Source: JARFVT01 sp036677425
GTDB taxonomy: Bacteria > Pseudomonadota > Alphaproteobacteria > UBA8366 > Aestuariispiraceae
Reading direction: 5' to 3'
NCBI GenBank assembly: GCA_036677425.1
Contig: JARFVT010000013.1
Coordinates: 496,001 to 560,000 of the forward strand
DNA length: 64,000 nt
The first letter of the stretch is position 1, and each line of letters opens with the position of its first letter. This document shows positions 48,262 through 57,538 of this stretch, one piece after another. The notes below the pieces were generated by a model. The model saw nothing but the letters and a program-made list of their open reading frames with translations, was not told the origin of the DNA and ran no database searches. Made by a program: the position numbers and the translations under genes.

Positions 48262-49344
48262 TTAGCCAATGGTTTTACGTTCAATCGCAACGGTTTTTAT
48301 CATGGCAAAAACTTTCATATTCTCAGTTATATTTAATCGATTTGCCGATAATTTAGTTATCCTTACCCATAATGGTTGGCCAATATCCAGCAAGATATTA
48401 ACATGTGGGCTGTTGCTATCGTTACGTTTATCAATTTCCTTAATATTTCCTTGCAATATATTTAGGCTGCTAACATCTATTGGTTTTTTAAGGCTTAATA
48501 TAATATCATTGGCGCGAATTCTTATGCGTAATTTTTTGCCAATTTTATCATTAATTAATGGCACAATAACCTCACCAGCATTAAATTTTAAATGGCTAAG
48601 CGAATTTTTAATATCATGAGATGCGACAATCACCGATAAAACTGAACCCGCATGGCTTTTGCCTGTCATGGGGTATAAATCCATGCGGCTGGTAATTTTT
48701 TCTACACTATCATAGGCAATTATTTTACCATTATCGATCAAGGCAATATTATCAGCCAGCTTTAAAATTTCATCCATTGCGTGGCTGGCATAAATTATTG
48801 GCAATGATATTTCCACCGCAAGATGTTTAATTAATGATAATATTTCATCTTTAATTGTCATATCAAGATTGGTCAATGGTTCATCCATCAATAAAATATC
48901 GGGGTTGCTTAAAATTGCCCTGCCAATTGCGATACGTTGTTGTTCACCACCCGAAAGCCGTGAAATATTTCGTGATAAAAGCGGCGCAATATCAAGAATT
49001 TCAACCATTTGATCAAATGAAATATTGCCGTGATTATTTGCTTTAATGCCATATTTTAAATTTTTGGCAACATTTAAATGTGGGAAAAGTCTTGGTTGTT
49101 GAAAAACATAACCTATATTGCGTTTTTCGGTGGCAATATTGATATTAGAATGGCTATCAAACATCAATTTATTATTAATTTTAATCATACCTGAATCTGG
49201 TTTTTCAAGCCCCGCCAACATATTAATGATTGTGGTTTTACCACAGCCAGAACGACCAAATATTGCCATAACACCGTTATCGCTTTTAAATTTTGCCTTA
49301 ATATTAATGCGGCCAAGTTTTTTTTCGATATCAATGTTAATCAT
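48262..49344 (-). CDS. modC: Molybdate ABC transporter ATP-binding protein
   Basis: ATPase of the molybdate importer, 360 residues. Walker A FGRSGCGKTTIINM, Q-loop YVFQQPRLFPHL, signature SRLSGGEQQRIAIGRA, Walker B ILLMDEPLTNLD and switch His in IIYASHAMDEI are all present. The C-terminal part (about 220-360) has the molybdate-regulatory region, with MOP/TOBE-like strands (LRIRIRANDIILSLKKP) typical of ModC. The start overlaps the modB stop by eight bases. Nothing unusual. Confidence 0.95.
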   Translation of the reverse strand: MINIDIEKKLGRINIKAKFKSDNGVMAIFGRSGCGKTTIINMLAGLEKPDSGMIKINNKLMFDSHSNINIATEKRNIGYVFQQPRLFPHLNVAKNLKYGIKANNHGNISFDQMVEILDIAPLLSRNISRLSGGEQQRIAIGRAILSNPDILLMDEPLTNLDMTIKDEILSLIKHLAVEISLPIIYASHAMDEILKLADNIALIDNGKIIAYDSVEKITSRMDLYPMTGKSHAGSVLSVIVASHDIKNSLSHLKFNAGEVIVPLINDKIGKKLRIRIRANDIILSLKKPIDVSSLNILQGNIKEIDKRNDSNSPHVNILLDIGQPLWVRITKLSANRLNITENMKVFAMIKTVAIERKTIG

Positions 49345-50050
49345 TATTAATATTATTTATTTGTTGTTTTGACTTTATGCGCCTTGCAAAATATTCTGAT
49401 GCAATTAATGCCAGTAAGGCAACAATGACGGAAATTATTGTTAATCGCAATGCGCCTGTTTCGCCGCCTGGTGTTTGCGTTAATGAATATAATGCCAATG
49501 GCAAGGTTTGAGTTACCGCTGGGATATTTGAAACAAAGGTAATGGTCGCGCCAAATTCACCCAAGGCACGGGCAAAACCCAATATGGCTGCGGTGATAAT
49601 TCCAGGTAAAATTAACGGTACTGTTATGGTGATGAAGGTCTTTAATCTGCTGCTGCCTAATGTTCTTGCTGCATCTTCTAATTTATAATCGACTGCTTCG
49701 ATCGAAAGTCGCATGGCGCGTACCATCAATGGAAATGCCATAACCGCCGCCGCGATCGCTGCGCCTTGCCATGTGAAAGCGATGGATATTTCAAAATAAT
49801 CGTAAAGTATGCTGCCAATAAACCCATTGCGACCAAGGCTTAATAACAGCAAATAGCCAATAACAACTGGTGGTACGATAAGTGGTAAATGTATTATGGC
49901 ATCAAACAATGGCTTGGCAAAAAAATCGCATCTAGCCAAAATCATAGCGGCGATTAAGGCCAATGGCATGGCGATAATCACGCTGATCATAGAAATCTTA
50001 AGGCTTAATAATAAGGCCGTTAATTCCAAAAATGTTAATATATCGCCCAT
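49337..50050 (-). CDS. modB: Molybdate ABC transporter permease
   Basis: Inner-membrane permease of 237 residues with five to six helices. The binding-protein-dependent permease motif is AARTLGSSRLKTFITITVPL; LGFARALGEFGATITFVSNIP is the conserved ModB segment. Opens with MGDILTFLELTALLLSLKIS. Located between modA (10 bases upstream) and modC (8-base overlap), one operon modABC. Confidence 0.95.
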   Translation of the reverse strand: MGDILTFLELTALLLSLKISMISVIIAMPLALIAAMILARCDFFAKPLFDAIIHLPLIVPPVVIGYLLLLSLGRNGFIGSILYDYFEISIAFTWQGAAIAAAVMAFPLMVRAMRLSIEAVDYKLEDAARTLGSSRLKTFITITVPLILPGIITAAILGFARALGEFGATITFVSNIPAVTQTLPLALYSLTQTPGGETGALRLTIISVIVALLALIASEYFARRIKSKQQINNINND

Positions 50051-50060
50051 TCATGCCAAC

Positions 50061-50849
50061 TTATGGTGAGGTTATGCTAAATCCATGTTTTATATATATA
50101 TCGGCTATATCATTAGAAAGCAGCCAGTTAAATATTTTTTTAGCATTTTGATTATTATTTTCTTCAAGCAACAATGCCTTATAAATAATTTTTGGATGGG
50201 AGTTTTCTGGAAAATATGCAATTATTTTAACTTTTTCACTAGCAATTGCATCGGTTTTATATGTTATGCCTGCGATTGCCTCGCCCCGTTCTACCAACAT
50301 TAATGCTGTCCTTACGTCTGTTGTTTGAGCAATTTTATCTTTAATATCATGCCATAACCCTAAATTATTCAATGCAAATTTGGCATAAATGCCTGCTGGT
50401 ACATGGTTGATATCACCTAATGCCAATCTTGAGTTTTCTAAATTACCTGCGAGGCTTTGATCTAAATATATAGGTTTTGATTGATTTATATTAGTGATTA
50501 AAACTAGTTGATTTGATAGGTAAATTTTATTTTTGGCAATATTAACCTTATCCTCAAGCCAATCTGCCCATTTTTGATTGGCAGAAAGATAAATATTGGC
50601 AGGTGCGCCATGGCTTATTTGCCGCGCTAAAATACCGCTGCTTGCATAGGAAATTACTATATTAATGTCGCTGTTTTTTTGAAATGGTTCAATAACTTCA
50701 TTTAAAATTCCACGTAAACTAGCGGCTGCAAAAATTATAACTGGTTTATGATCATAAAGCTTACCAGCCATCACCATAGTTGGGAATATTGCCACAGACA
50801 CTAATATAAAAAAATATATTTTAATTCTAAAGCTTATCTCTGTTACCAT
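50061..50849 (-). CDS. modA: Molybdate-binding periplasmic protein
   Basis: Solute-binding protein of 262 residues. Signal peptide with core IYFFILVSVAIFPTMVMAG. The oxyanion site motifs are FAAASLRGILNEV (the usual A-A-S-L), YASSGILARQISHGAPANIYLSANQKW, GDINHVPAGIYAKFAL and VERGEAIAGITYKTDA. Presence of modABC implies a molybdoenzyme elsewhere in the genome; none is in this window. I saw no convincing ModE dyad in the 15-base gap to metC, so modA may be transcribed with the metC run. Confidence 0.94.
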   Translation of the reverse strand: MVTEISFRIKIYFFILVSVAIFPTMVMAGKLYDHKPVIIFAAASLRGILNEVIEPFQKNSDINIVISYASSGILARQISHGAPANIYLSANQKWADWLEDKVNIAKNKIYLSNQLVLITNINQSKPIYLDQSLAGNLENSRLALGDINHVPAGIYAKFALNNLGLWHDIKDKIAQTTDVRTALMLVERGEAIAGITYKTDAIASEKVKIIAYFPENSHPKIIYKALLLEENNNQNAKKIFNWLLSNDIADIYIKHGFSITSP

Positions 50850-50864
50850 AGCACCATTAAACAG

Positions 50865-52043
50865 TTAAGTTTTTAATCGTTCAAGCCCAAGTTCAAAATC
50901 ATTGATTAAATCGTCAATATCCTCAAGGCCAATATGAATACGCATGGTCTGACCGCCATTATTATCCCATTTGCTGACGCTTCTATTCAAAGATGGATCA
51001 CATGGAATTAACAGGCTTTCAAACCCACCCCAGCTATAACCCATTCCAAAAATCTTTAATCCATCCATCATTTTAGCCAATGTTTTTTTGCCCATATCTT
51101 GCATGACAAAGCCAAATAACCCAGATGATCCAGTGAAATCACGTTGCCATAATTTATGATGCGGGTCGGTGTCGAGGGCAGGGTGCATTATCTTTATTAT
51201 TTCCGGCCTTGATTTTAACCAATTGGCAAATTTAATAGCATTCTCGCTATGTTGACGTAATCTTACCGCCATTGTTCGCAATCCGCGCATAGCCAGATAA
51301 ACATCATCTGGTGCGACTGCTTGACCAAGTAAATCCCAAGTTTGGCGAATTTTTTTCAAGGTTTTTTGATTACAAGTGATTACCCCCAACATGCAATCGG
51401 AATGACCAGAAATATATTTTGTCGCCGCCTGAACCGAAATATCAACGCCAAAATCAAGCGGTTTATAATAATAACCTGCTGCCCATGTGTTATCGATGGC
51501 GGTTATTATATCATTATCTTGGGCAATTTTACAAATGGCGGTAATGTCGGATATTTCAAATGTTTGCGACCCAGGGCTTTCCATCCAAATTAAACTTGTA
51601 TTTGACTTTATCATATTTTTGATATCATCACCAATCATTGGTGGAAAATATTCAACTTCAACGCCAAATTTTGCCATTAATTTATTCATAAAAACTCTTG
51701 TCGGGCCATATGTATTATCGGTTATTAATATATGATCACCTGATTTTGCACAGGCAATTATCGTGGTGGTTATGGCGGCAAGTCCGCTTGGGCATAAAAT
51801 TGTCCCCGCGCCATGTTCTAATGCGGCGATGGCGCATTCAAGGGCGAAACTGGTTTCTGTGCCATGAATTCCATATGATATTCGTTTTTGATCAAAATTA
51901 TAAAAATCATCGAGGCTTGACGCTAAAACCGTTGATGCGTGAAAAACTGGTGGGTTGACAATACCATCATATTTATGTGGGTTTCGCCCCGCATGAATTA
52001 ATATTGTATCATCTTTAAAATTTTTATTATTAAATTCGCCCAT
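50865..52043 (-). CDS. metC: Cystathionine beta-lyase
   Basis: PLP enzyme of the Cys/Met family, 392 residues. It includes ILIHAGRNPHKYDGIVNPPV, ISYGIHGTETSFALECAI, PSGLAAITTTIIAC, the PLP-lysine loop AATKYISGHSDCMLG and FGMGYSWGGFESLL with TMRIHIGLEDIDDLI. The YGIHGTETS and SWGGFESL segments are typical of the proteobacterial MetC group, which splits cystathionine to homocysteine, pyruvate and ammonia. Together with metY, cysK and sseA it gives the window a strong sulfur amino-acid theme. Confidence 0.93.
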   Translation of the reverse strand: MGEFNNKNFKDDTILIHAGRNPHKYDGIVNPPVFHASTVLASSLDDFYNFDQKRISYGIHGTETSFALECAIAALEHGAGTILCPSGLAAITTTIIACAKSGDHILITDNTYGPTRVFMNKLMAKFGVEVEYFPPMIGDDIKNMIKSNTSLIWMESPGSQTFEISDITAICKIAQDNDIITAIDNTWAAGYYYKPLDFGVDISVQAATKYISGHSDCMLGVITCNQKTLKKIRQTWDLLGQAVAPDDVYLAMRGLRTMAVRLRQHSENAIKFANWLKSRPEIIKIMHPALDTDPHHKLWQRDFTGSSGLFGFVMQDMGKKTLAKMMDGLKIFGMGYSWGGFESLLIPCDPSLNRSVSKWDNNGGQTMRIHIGLEDIDDLINDFELGLERLKT

Positions 52044-52065
52044 TATTTATTCTCTCATAAAATAT

Positions 52066-53169
52066 TTAATCGATTAGGAAATCATGTAAATTAGTAACCG
52101 TGCGATTTTGCACTTTGCCTGTTTCTTCGTGAATTAAAATGCCCTTATGACATACAAGTCCACGCGCTAAATATGGATCATTGATACATGCTTTTTTCCA
52201 GCCATTTTCCATGATATTTCTAATATGGGTTAATAATGATCTGCCATATCCTGAACTGGCTGCAACTGGTACGCTGCCAGGGATGTTATCAACGCAAAAA
52301 TGGGTTATGCCGTCGACCTTATATGTGGGGTCTTGCCAATTTGTTGAGCGGCAAGTTTCAACTGCACCGCCTTCATCACATGAAATATCGCAAATGACTG
52401 CGGTTTTTTTCATGTGCCCTAAATCCTTACGGCTGATTAAATGATCGTTACGATGTTTTGGCCAGATAACACAATTTATCACTAAATCAAATTTAGGTAA
52501 TTGGCTTGAAAAATTGTCAATTTTTGCCGCTGTAAAATTGCGTGAATCCCAATCTTGTTCAGTGCGATAAATAATGCCGTCGCTGATATCAAACCCCGTT
52601 ACATCACAACCTAGCGATAATAAAACCCGCAACGCGCCGCGCCCCACATTGCCAAGGCCAATAACCGCAACTTTCATGGCAGGGGATCCAAAATGTGGAT
52701 AAAAATGGCGTCCCGTACCGCCATTATAGGCAAAACAAAGTCTTATGCCTTCGAATGCGCCAACTTCACCAGCCAAAGCGCAATTTGGCGAGCCGAATTG
52801 ATGGGTGTCTTCGGCGGCGATTGCGGTGCAATTTTTTTCCAGCAAAATATCAGTTAGCTCGCGACTGCCAGCTGAATGGATATTAGTTAAAAGCACATGA
52901 TCTTCACGAATTAATGAATATTCATCTGGCATGAACTCTTTAACTTTAATAATAAAATCACATGCTTCATATATATCATTTATGCTATTCATCATATTAG
53001 CACCAGCGGCGATATATTCATCATTGCTGGCCTGTGAAAATGACCCAGCGTCTTTTTCAACACAAATATTATAGCCCTCATCGACAAGCTGTTTAACCTG
53101 TTCTGGCATTAAGGCAACACGGCCTTCTTGTGGCTTTATTTCTTTTGGAACTCCGATAATCATTGGCAT
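52066..53169 (-). CDS. ald: Alanine dehydrogenase family protein (AlaDH/PNT)
   Basis: NAD-dependent oxidoreductase of the alanine dehydrogenase/transhydrogenase-alpha family, 367 residues. N-terminal VPKEIKPQEGRVALMPEQV with the substrate-binding Arg, the conserved Lys in IIKVKEFMPDEY, the catalytic-His region TNIHSAGSRELT, the Rossmann motif VAVIGLGNVGRGALRVLL and late VDNIPGSVPVAASSGYG. It is divergent from classical Ald in several places (for example a longer acidic insert after EDTHQFG), so lysine/saccharopine-type relatives are not excluded. Second gene after metC on the same strand, 22 bases apart. Confidence 0.78.
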   Translation of the reverse strand: MPMIIGVPKEIKPQEGRVALMPEQVKQLVDEGYNICVEKDAGSFSQASNDEYIAAGANMMNSINDIYEACDFIIKVKEFMPDEYSLIREDHVLLTNIHSAGSRELTDILLEKNCTAIAAEDTHQFGSPNCALAGEVGAFEGIRLCFAYNGGTGRHFYPHFGSPAMKVAVIGLGNVGRGALRVLLSLGCDVTGFDISDGIIYRTEQDWDSRNFTAAKIDNFSSQLPKFDLVINCVIWPKHRNDHLISRKDLGHMKKTAVICDISCDEGGAVETCRSTNWQDPTYKVDGITHFCVDNIPGSVPVAASSGYGRSLLTHIRNIMENGWKKACINDPYLARGLVCHKGILIHEETGKVQNRTVTNLHDFLID

Positions 53170-53205
53170 ATGTAATATATCCTTATTAATTTATATTTAC
53201 TAATG

Positions 53206-54234
53206 TTATTCAATATTTGCTTCAGGCTGTGCAAGTATAATATCCCGTGGAATTATTCCGCGTGATCTTGGATCTTTAATAGTTATGGACTTCTTATCAA
53301 AAATTTTAAAACCAGATTTTTGATAATTTAATAAGGCCATCGGATGGTCTAATGTGCATGTTTCTAGTAATATTTTTTGTGGTTTATTATTATGTTCCCA
53401 ACATATATTAATTGCTTTATTTAGCAAATAGGAACCAATTTTTTTACCGATAAAATTCGGTAATAAACCAAAACAGCTTATTTCTGCGGTGTCTTTAATT
53501 ACAGGGTCAAAATATAACTCTATAAAACCAGCAGGCATGCCGCCAATATTCAATATATGAAATTCCATGCCATTACGATTGATATATTTAAATAATTCTT
53601 GATCAGATATTATGCGTTTTTCCCACCATAGATATTTCTCCCCAACATTATTATAAAGATATCGAAAAAAACCGACATCCATATTACTTACATGCGTTAA
53701 TATGGCATTATTCATTCCAGCTGGTAATTCAAATTCATTATCCATATGGCGATTGGTCAATTTTAAATAAGTAATAACTACGTTTAAATTAGTGTCTGCA
53801 TTATATTTATGCTCTGCTGATGGTGGTTTTAACCATTTTGACATTAATACACAGTCTTCTTTTTTATATACTAACTTTGCATAAATATCTTGAACATTAA
53901 TATTATCATTTCTAATCATTAATTGAATTTTTGGGTAACCATGTGATTTTAAATATTGTTCAGCAGCGGCAACCATTTGTTTTGAATATCCTAGTTTTCG
54001 GTGTTTTTCATCAACGGCGACATAATATATCCAGCCACGATGACCGTCAAATCCGCACATGGCAGAGGCCATAATATTTGAATTAATTTCACCGATAAAA
54101 ATTTCACATTCCTTGGCATTAAAAGCCAGCATAATATCGCTTGTTGGGTCATTCCATGGTCTGCTCAACCCACATCCATGCCATAATGAAATTAAGTCAT
54201 TGATATTATCAAATTTTGCCTTTTTGATATTCAT
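53206..54234 (-). CDS. Tandem GNAT acetyltransferase fusion
   Basis: 342 residues comprising two GNAT domains. The first (about 1-140) resembles YpeA: LWHGCGLSRPWNDPTSDI, GWIYYVAVDEKHRKLGYSK and LMIRNDNINVQDIYAKLVYKKED. The second (about 155-335) is a separate GNAT: NNVGEKYLWWEKRIISDQEL, FIELYFDP, ISCFGLLPNFIGKKIGSYLL and LETCTLDHPMALLNYQKSGF. Relatives in similar neighbourhoods occur as two separate genes, so this looks like a fusion. The substrates are unknown; YpeA-type enzymes are small-molecule or protein acetylases. Located directly downstream of sseA (18 bp). Confidence 0.87.
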   Translation of the reverse strand: MNIKKAKFDNINDLISLWHGCGLSRPWNDPTSDIMLAFNAKECEIFIGEINSNIMASAMCGFDGHRGWIYYVAVDEKHRKLGYSKQMVAAAEQYLKSHGYPKIQLMIRNDNINVQDIYAKLVYKKEDCVLMSKWLKPPSAEHKYNADTNLNVVITYLKLTNRHMDNEFELPAGMNNAILTHVSNMDVGFFRYLYNNVGEKYLWWEKRIISDQELFKYINRNGMEFHILNIGGMPAGFIELYFDPVIKDTAEISCFGLLPNFIGKKIGSYLLNKAINICWEHNNKPQKILLETCTLDHPMALLNYQKSGFKIFDKKSITIKDPRSRGIIPRDIILAQPEANIE

Positions 54235-54252
54235 TTATGTTACTGCTATATT

Positions 54253-55101
54253 TTAACTATCAATTGGCGTATGGGAAAGGCTTCCCCATTGCGCCCATGA
54301 TCCATCATATATAACCGCATCATCTTTACCCACTAAATATAGGCAAAATGCCAATATACATGCGGTAACGCCGCTGCCACAACTGCAAATTATTGGTTGG
54401 TTGATATCTATATTTTCAGCATCAAATTTTTCTAATAATGATTTTGCAGGTAATATTTCCTTGCTGGTTGCATCAAGTAAAAAGCTAAATGGTAGGTTTT
54501 TTGATTTTGGAATATGACCAGAACGCATTCCCGGGCGTGGTTCGGGTGATGTTGCGTCATATCTGGCTTTTGGTCTTGCATCTAATATTTGTGATTTACC
54601 ATTTTCTAAATTTGTAAAAATATCATCAATATGACAAATAAGTTCGGGGCGAATTTCGGCCTGAAAGCTGGTTTGATGAATATTAACAATATCATCATCC
54701 ATTGGTTTTTCTTCATTTCTCCATTTAAATCCACCGCCGTTTAATATTGAAATTTTATCATGACCAAAGATACGAAACATCCACCATATTCGGGCAGCAG
54801 AAAATAAACCATGAGCATCATAAACCACTATATGGTCGTCATTATTAATGCCAAATTTGCCAATAGACTGAGAAAATTCTTCGGCTGTGGGTAACATATG
54901 CGGCAGGTCGCTATTTTTATTGCGCAAATCATCGATATTAAAATATATTGCATCTTTAATATGGGCTTTGTCATATTCTGCTTTGGCATCTTTACCCATA
55001 TCGGGAAGATACCATGTGGCATCAATCACAGTAACATTATTCAGATTATCATGAAGCCAATTGGTCGAAACAAGCGCATGTTGATTTTTGTAATTTAACA
55101 T
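54253..55101 (-). CDS. sseA: 3-mercaptopyruvate sulfurtransferase
   Basis: Tandem-rhodanese enzyme that transfers sulfur from 3-mercaptopyruvate to thiols or cyanide. N-terminal inactive rhodanese domain VSTNWLHDNLNNVTVIDATW with AHIKDAIYFNIDDL, and a C-terminal catalytic rhodanese with QILDARPKARYDATSPEPRPG, MRSGHIPKSKNLPF and the active loop CSCGSGVTACILA. The CGSGVTA loop identifies mercaptopyruvate sulfurtransferase rather than thiosulfate sulfurtransferase. Start chosen at ATG 55101 with GGGG seven bases upstream; an upstream in-frame ATG at 55113 adds four residues. Confidence 0.94.
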   Translation of the reverse strand: MLNYKNQHALVSTNWLHDNLNNVTVIDATWYLPDMGKDAKAEYDKAHIKDAIYFNIDDLRNKNSDLPHMLPTAEEFSQSIGKFGINNDDHIVVYDAHGLFSAARIWWMFRIFGHDKISILNGGGFKWRNEEKPMDDDIVNIHQTSFQAEIRPELICHIDDIFTNLENGKSQILDARPKARYDATSPEPRPGMRSGHIPKSKNLPFSFLLDATSKEILPAKSLLEKFDAENIDINQPIICSCGSGVTACILAFCLYLVGKDDAVIYDGSWAQWGSLSHTPIDS

Positions 55102-55150
55102 TATTAACCCCATATTATGATCATGTTACGACCAGATAAATTTAATTTAA

Positions 55151-55864
55151 TCACGCAAAAATAATATTAACGCGGCGGTTTCTTTTACCTTTATTTTCAA
55201 TTTTAGAAATTATCACTTCGCCAATTTCCGATGTGTTAATAACATGCGTGCCGCCGCATGGCTGTAAATCAATATCACCGCCAATTTTAAGTAACCGAAT
55301 TTTACCAGCACCCCTTGGTGGTTGAACCGACATTGTCCGCACTAAATCTGGGTTTGCATCTAATTCGCTATCGCTTATCCATTGCGCGGTTATATCATGA
55401 TTGCCAGCAATAATTTCATTCATCGCAGCAGTTATTTCTACTTTATCAAGGGTATGTTCGCCAATATCGAAATCTAGCCTGCTTTTTTTATAACCAACTT
55501 GACCACCAGTAACGCCGCAAGGTACAACCGCACATAAAATATGCATGGCGGAATGCATTCGCATATATGTAAAGCGTTTATCCCAATCAATTTTGGCGGT
55601 AACATTTGCATCAATTTCAAGGGATGGTTGATTTTCTTCGGGTATATGAATTATTTCACCATTTATCTTGTCTTTGATCACAGTGTTTATTTTTATTTCA
55701 ATACCGTCGTTGGTAACTAGCACCCCAGAATCACCAGGTTGACCACCACCAGTTGGATAAAACACCGTTTGATCAAGAATGATACCGCCATCGGCATTGA
55801 TAGATATTATTGTCGCTTGGCATTGCTGCATATAGGCATCATCAGTGAATAAGGCTTTGGTCAT
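55151..55864 (-). CDS. alaX: Alanyl-tRNA editing protein AlaX
   Basis: Free-standing editing enzyme that hydrolyses Ser- or Gly-mischarged tRNA(Ala), related to the AlaRS editing domain. 237 residues, the medium-length AlaX-M type: N-terminal beta domain with VFYPTGGGQPGDSGVL, then RMHSAMHILCAVV (metal His pair) and the second metal motif LQPCGGTHVINTSEIGEV. The position between cysK and sseA is common in alphaproteobacteria. Intact. Confidence 0.93.
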   Translation of the reverse strand: MTKALFTDDAYMQQCQATIISINADGGIILDQTVFYPTGGGQPGDSGVLVTNDGIEIKINTVIKDKINGEIIHIPEENQPSLEIDANVTAKIDWDKRFTYMRMHSAMHILCAVVPCGVTGGQVGYKKSRLDFDIGEHTLDKVEITAAMNEIIAGNHDITAQWISDSELDANPDLVRTMSVQPPRGAGKIRLLKIGGDIDLQPCGGTHVINTSEIGEVIISKIENKGKRNRRVNIIFA

Positions 55865-55928
55865 TTTTATTTCCCATATAATATCAATTATTTTATATAT
55901 TGAACCTATATAGCAAAATAATATTTAG

Positions 55929-56930
55929 TTAACAAATCCAATCGGGAATTGGCAATGATTTTTGCCGTAGAAATTCAGGGTTATAAAGCTTTGATTGATA
56001 GCGGATACCAGAATCAGCCAAAATAGTTACAATCACATGACCAGGTCCCATTTCTTTTGCCAAGGAAATCGCCCCTGCCACATTAATTGCCGATGATCCG
56101 CCAAGGCAAAGACCTTCATTTTTTAATAAATTAAATAAAATTGGTAATGCAACATTATCTTCAATTCTAAATGGCATATCAATTTTAAGACCTTCAAGAT
56201 TTGCTGTTATGCGTCCTTGTCCTATGCCTTCGGTTATGGAACTTGAATCTGATTTTAATTGACCATTTTTATAATATTCATATAAGGCCGCGCCGCCGGG
56301 GTCGGCAATAGCAATTTTAATATCTCTATTTTTTTCTAACAAATATTGCGATACACCAGACAATGTTCCGCCCGTTCCAACCGCACAAATAAAGCCATCT
56401 ATTTTGCCATCGGTTTGTTGCCATATTTCGGTGCCAGTGGTTTGATAATGGCCTTGCTTATTGGCAATATTATCGAATTGGTTCGCCCAAATTGCGCCAT
56501 TTTCTTGCTTTTCATTAATTTCTATGGCTAGCCTACCAGAATATTTAACATAATTATTATAATCTTTATAAGGCAGGGCAGGGACCTCTATTAATTCTGC
56601 ACCAGCAAGGCGCAACATGTCTTTTTTTTCTTGTGATTGGGTTTCAGGAATAACAATAACTGTGCGATAACCGCGTGAATTGCCAAGCAATGCCAAGCCA
56701 ATACCTGTATTGCCTGCTGTTCCTTCAACAATCACGCCGCCGGGGCGCAATTGCCCCTTTTTTTCTGCATCTAATATAATTGCTTTTGCCGTCCTGTCTT
56801 TTATTGAACCACCTGGATTTAAAAACTCGGCCTTGCCCAAAATAAGACATCCCGTTTTCTCTGATGCTTCTTTAAGTTTAATTAATGGCGTGTTGCCAAT
56901 GGCATCAGTAAAGTTTTTTCTATATTCCAT
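55929..56930 (-). CDS. cysK: Cysteine synthase A family protein
   Basis: PLP-dependent beta-replacement enzyme making cysteine from O-acetylserine and sulfide. PLP lysine in FLNPGGSIKDRTAKAII, the substrate loop EGTAGNTGIGLALLGN, the Gly-rich cofactor loop CAVGTGGTLSGVSQYL and the late GLCLGGSSAINVAGAISLAKEM. 333 residues, a little longer than E. coli CysK. The insert DNIANKQGHYQTTGTEIWQQ is conserved in the group. First gene of the run cysK-alaX-sseA-GNAT-ald-metC, all on the minus strand. Confidence 0.9.
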   Translation of the reverse strand: MEYRKNFTDAIGNTPLIKLKEASEKTGCLILGKAEFLNPGGSIKDRTAKAIILDAEKKGQLRPGGVIVEGTAGNTGIGLALLGNSRGYRTVIVIPETQSQEKKDMLRLAGAELIEVPALPYKDYNNYVKYSGRLAIEINEKQENGAIWANQFDNIANKQGHYQTTGTEIWQQTDGKIDGFICAVGTGGTLSGVSQYLLEKNRDIKIAIADPGGAALYEYYKNGQLKSDSSSITEGIGQGRITANLEGLKIDMPFRIEDNVALPILFNLLKNEGLCLGGSSAINVAGAISLAKEMGPGHVIVTILADSGIRYQSKLYNPEFLRQKSLPIPDWIC

Positions 56931-57161
56931 GCTATATCCAGCTTATATTGTGTTATTTAAATTAATTAACACAATTAGCTTAGTTTGAGATGGTGTTTTT
57001 CACAAGCTATTATTGTAATCAACTGAATTATATGGAAATAAATATACTTATTTTGTAATCTACTAATCTTATTTAACTTGCCTTTAACTAATATGCGCTA
57101 ACAAAGCCATGCCGTTTTCTTCATATATCCAAAATAATATCGCAATTTATCCTTAATAAAT

Positions 57162-57521
57162 TCATAAAATCTCATTAACTGCCGCAATAACACTTAACTC
57201 AATCAAAATCTCAGGACGGGCCATACGAGCTTCAACACATGCGCGAGCTGGTTTTTCGCTATCAGCAATCCAAGCATCCCAAACATTATTCATAGCAGTA
57301 AAATATTTCATATCGCTAATATAGATGGTTGTAGACAGAATTTTATTTTTATCTGATCCCGCCTCCTTAAGAAGCTGTTCAACTTTTCCAAGACAACGTT
57401 TAGTTTGTTCTGTAATATCCCATTTTGCTTCTCCAGCTGTTTGTCCGCATAAATAAACAGTATTGTTGTGTTTAACGATTTTGCTCATGCGATCAGTAGA
57501 TCCAATATGTTCTATAGTCAT
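57162..57521 (-). CDS. RidA family enamine/imine deaminase
   Basis: 119-residue RidA (YjgF/YER057c/UK114) protein, forming trimers that hydrolyse reactive enamine/imine intermediates of amino-acid breakdown. Elements: VYLCGQTAGEAKWDITEQTK, ILSTTIYISDMKYFTAMNNVWDAW in parts, and the C-terminal signature region ARACVEARMARPEILIELSV containing the conserved catalytic-site Arg. It follows the FAD oxidoreductase by 17 bp and is the last gene of the transporter-dehydrogenase operon, suggesting that it detoxifies the imine produced by that enzyme. Confidence 0.92.
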   Translation of the reverse strand: MTIEHIGSTDRMSKIVKHNNTVYLCGQTAGEAKWDITEQTKRCLGKVEQLLKEAGSDKNKILSTTIYISDMKYFTAMNNVWDAWIADSEKPARACVEARMARPEILIELSVIAAVNEIL

Positions 57522-57538
57522 TTATTTTAACTCCTGTA

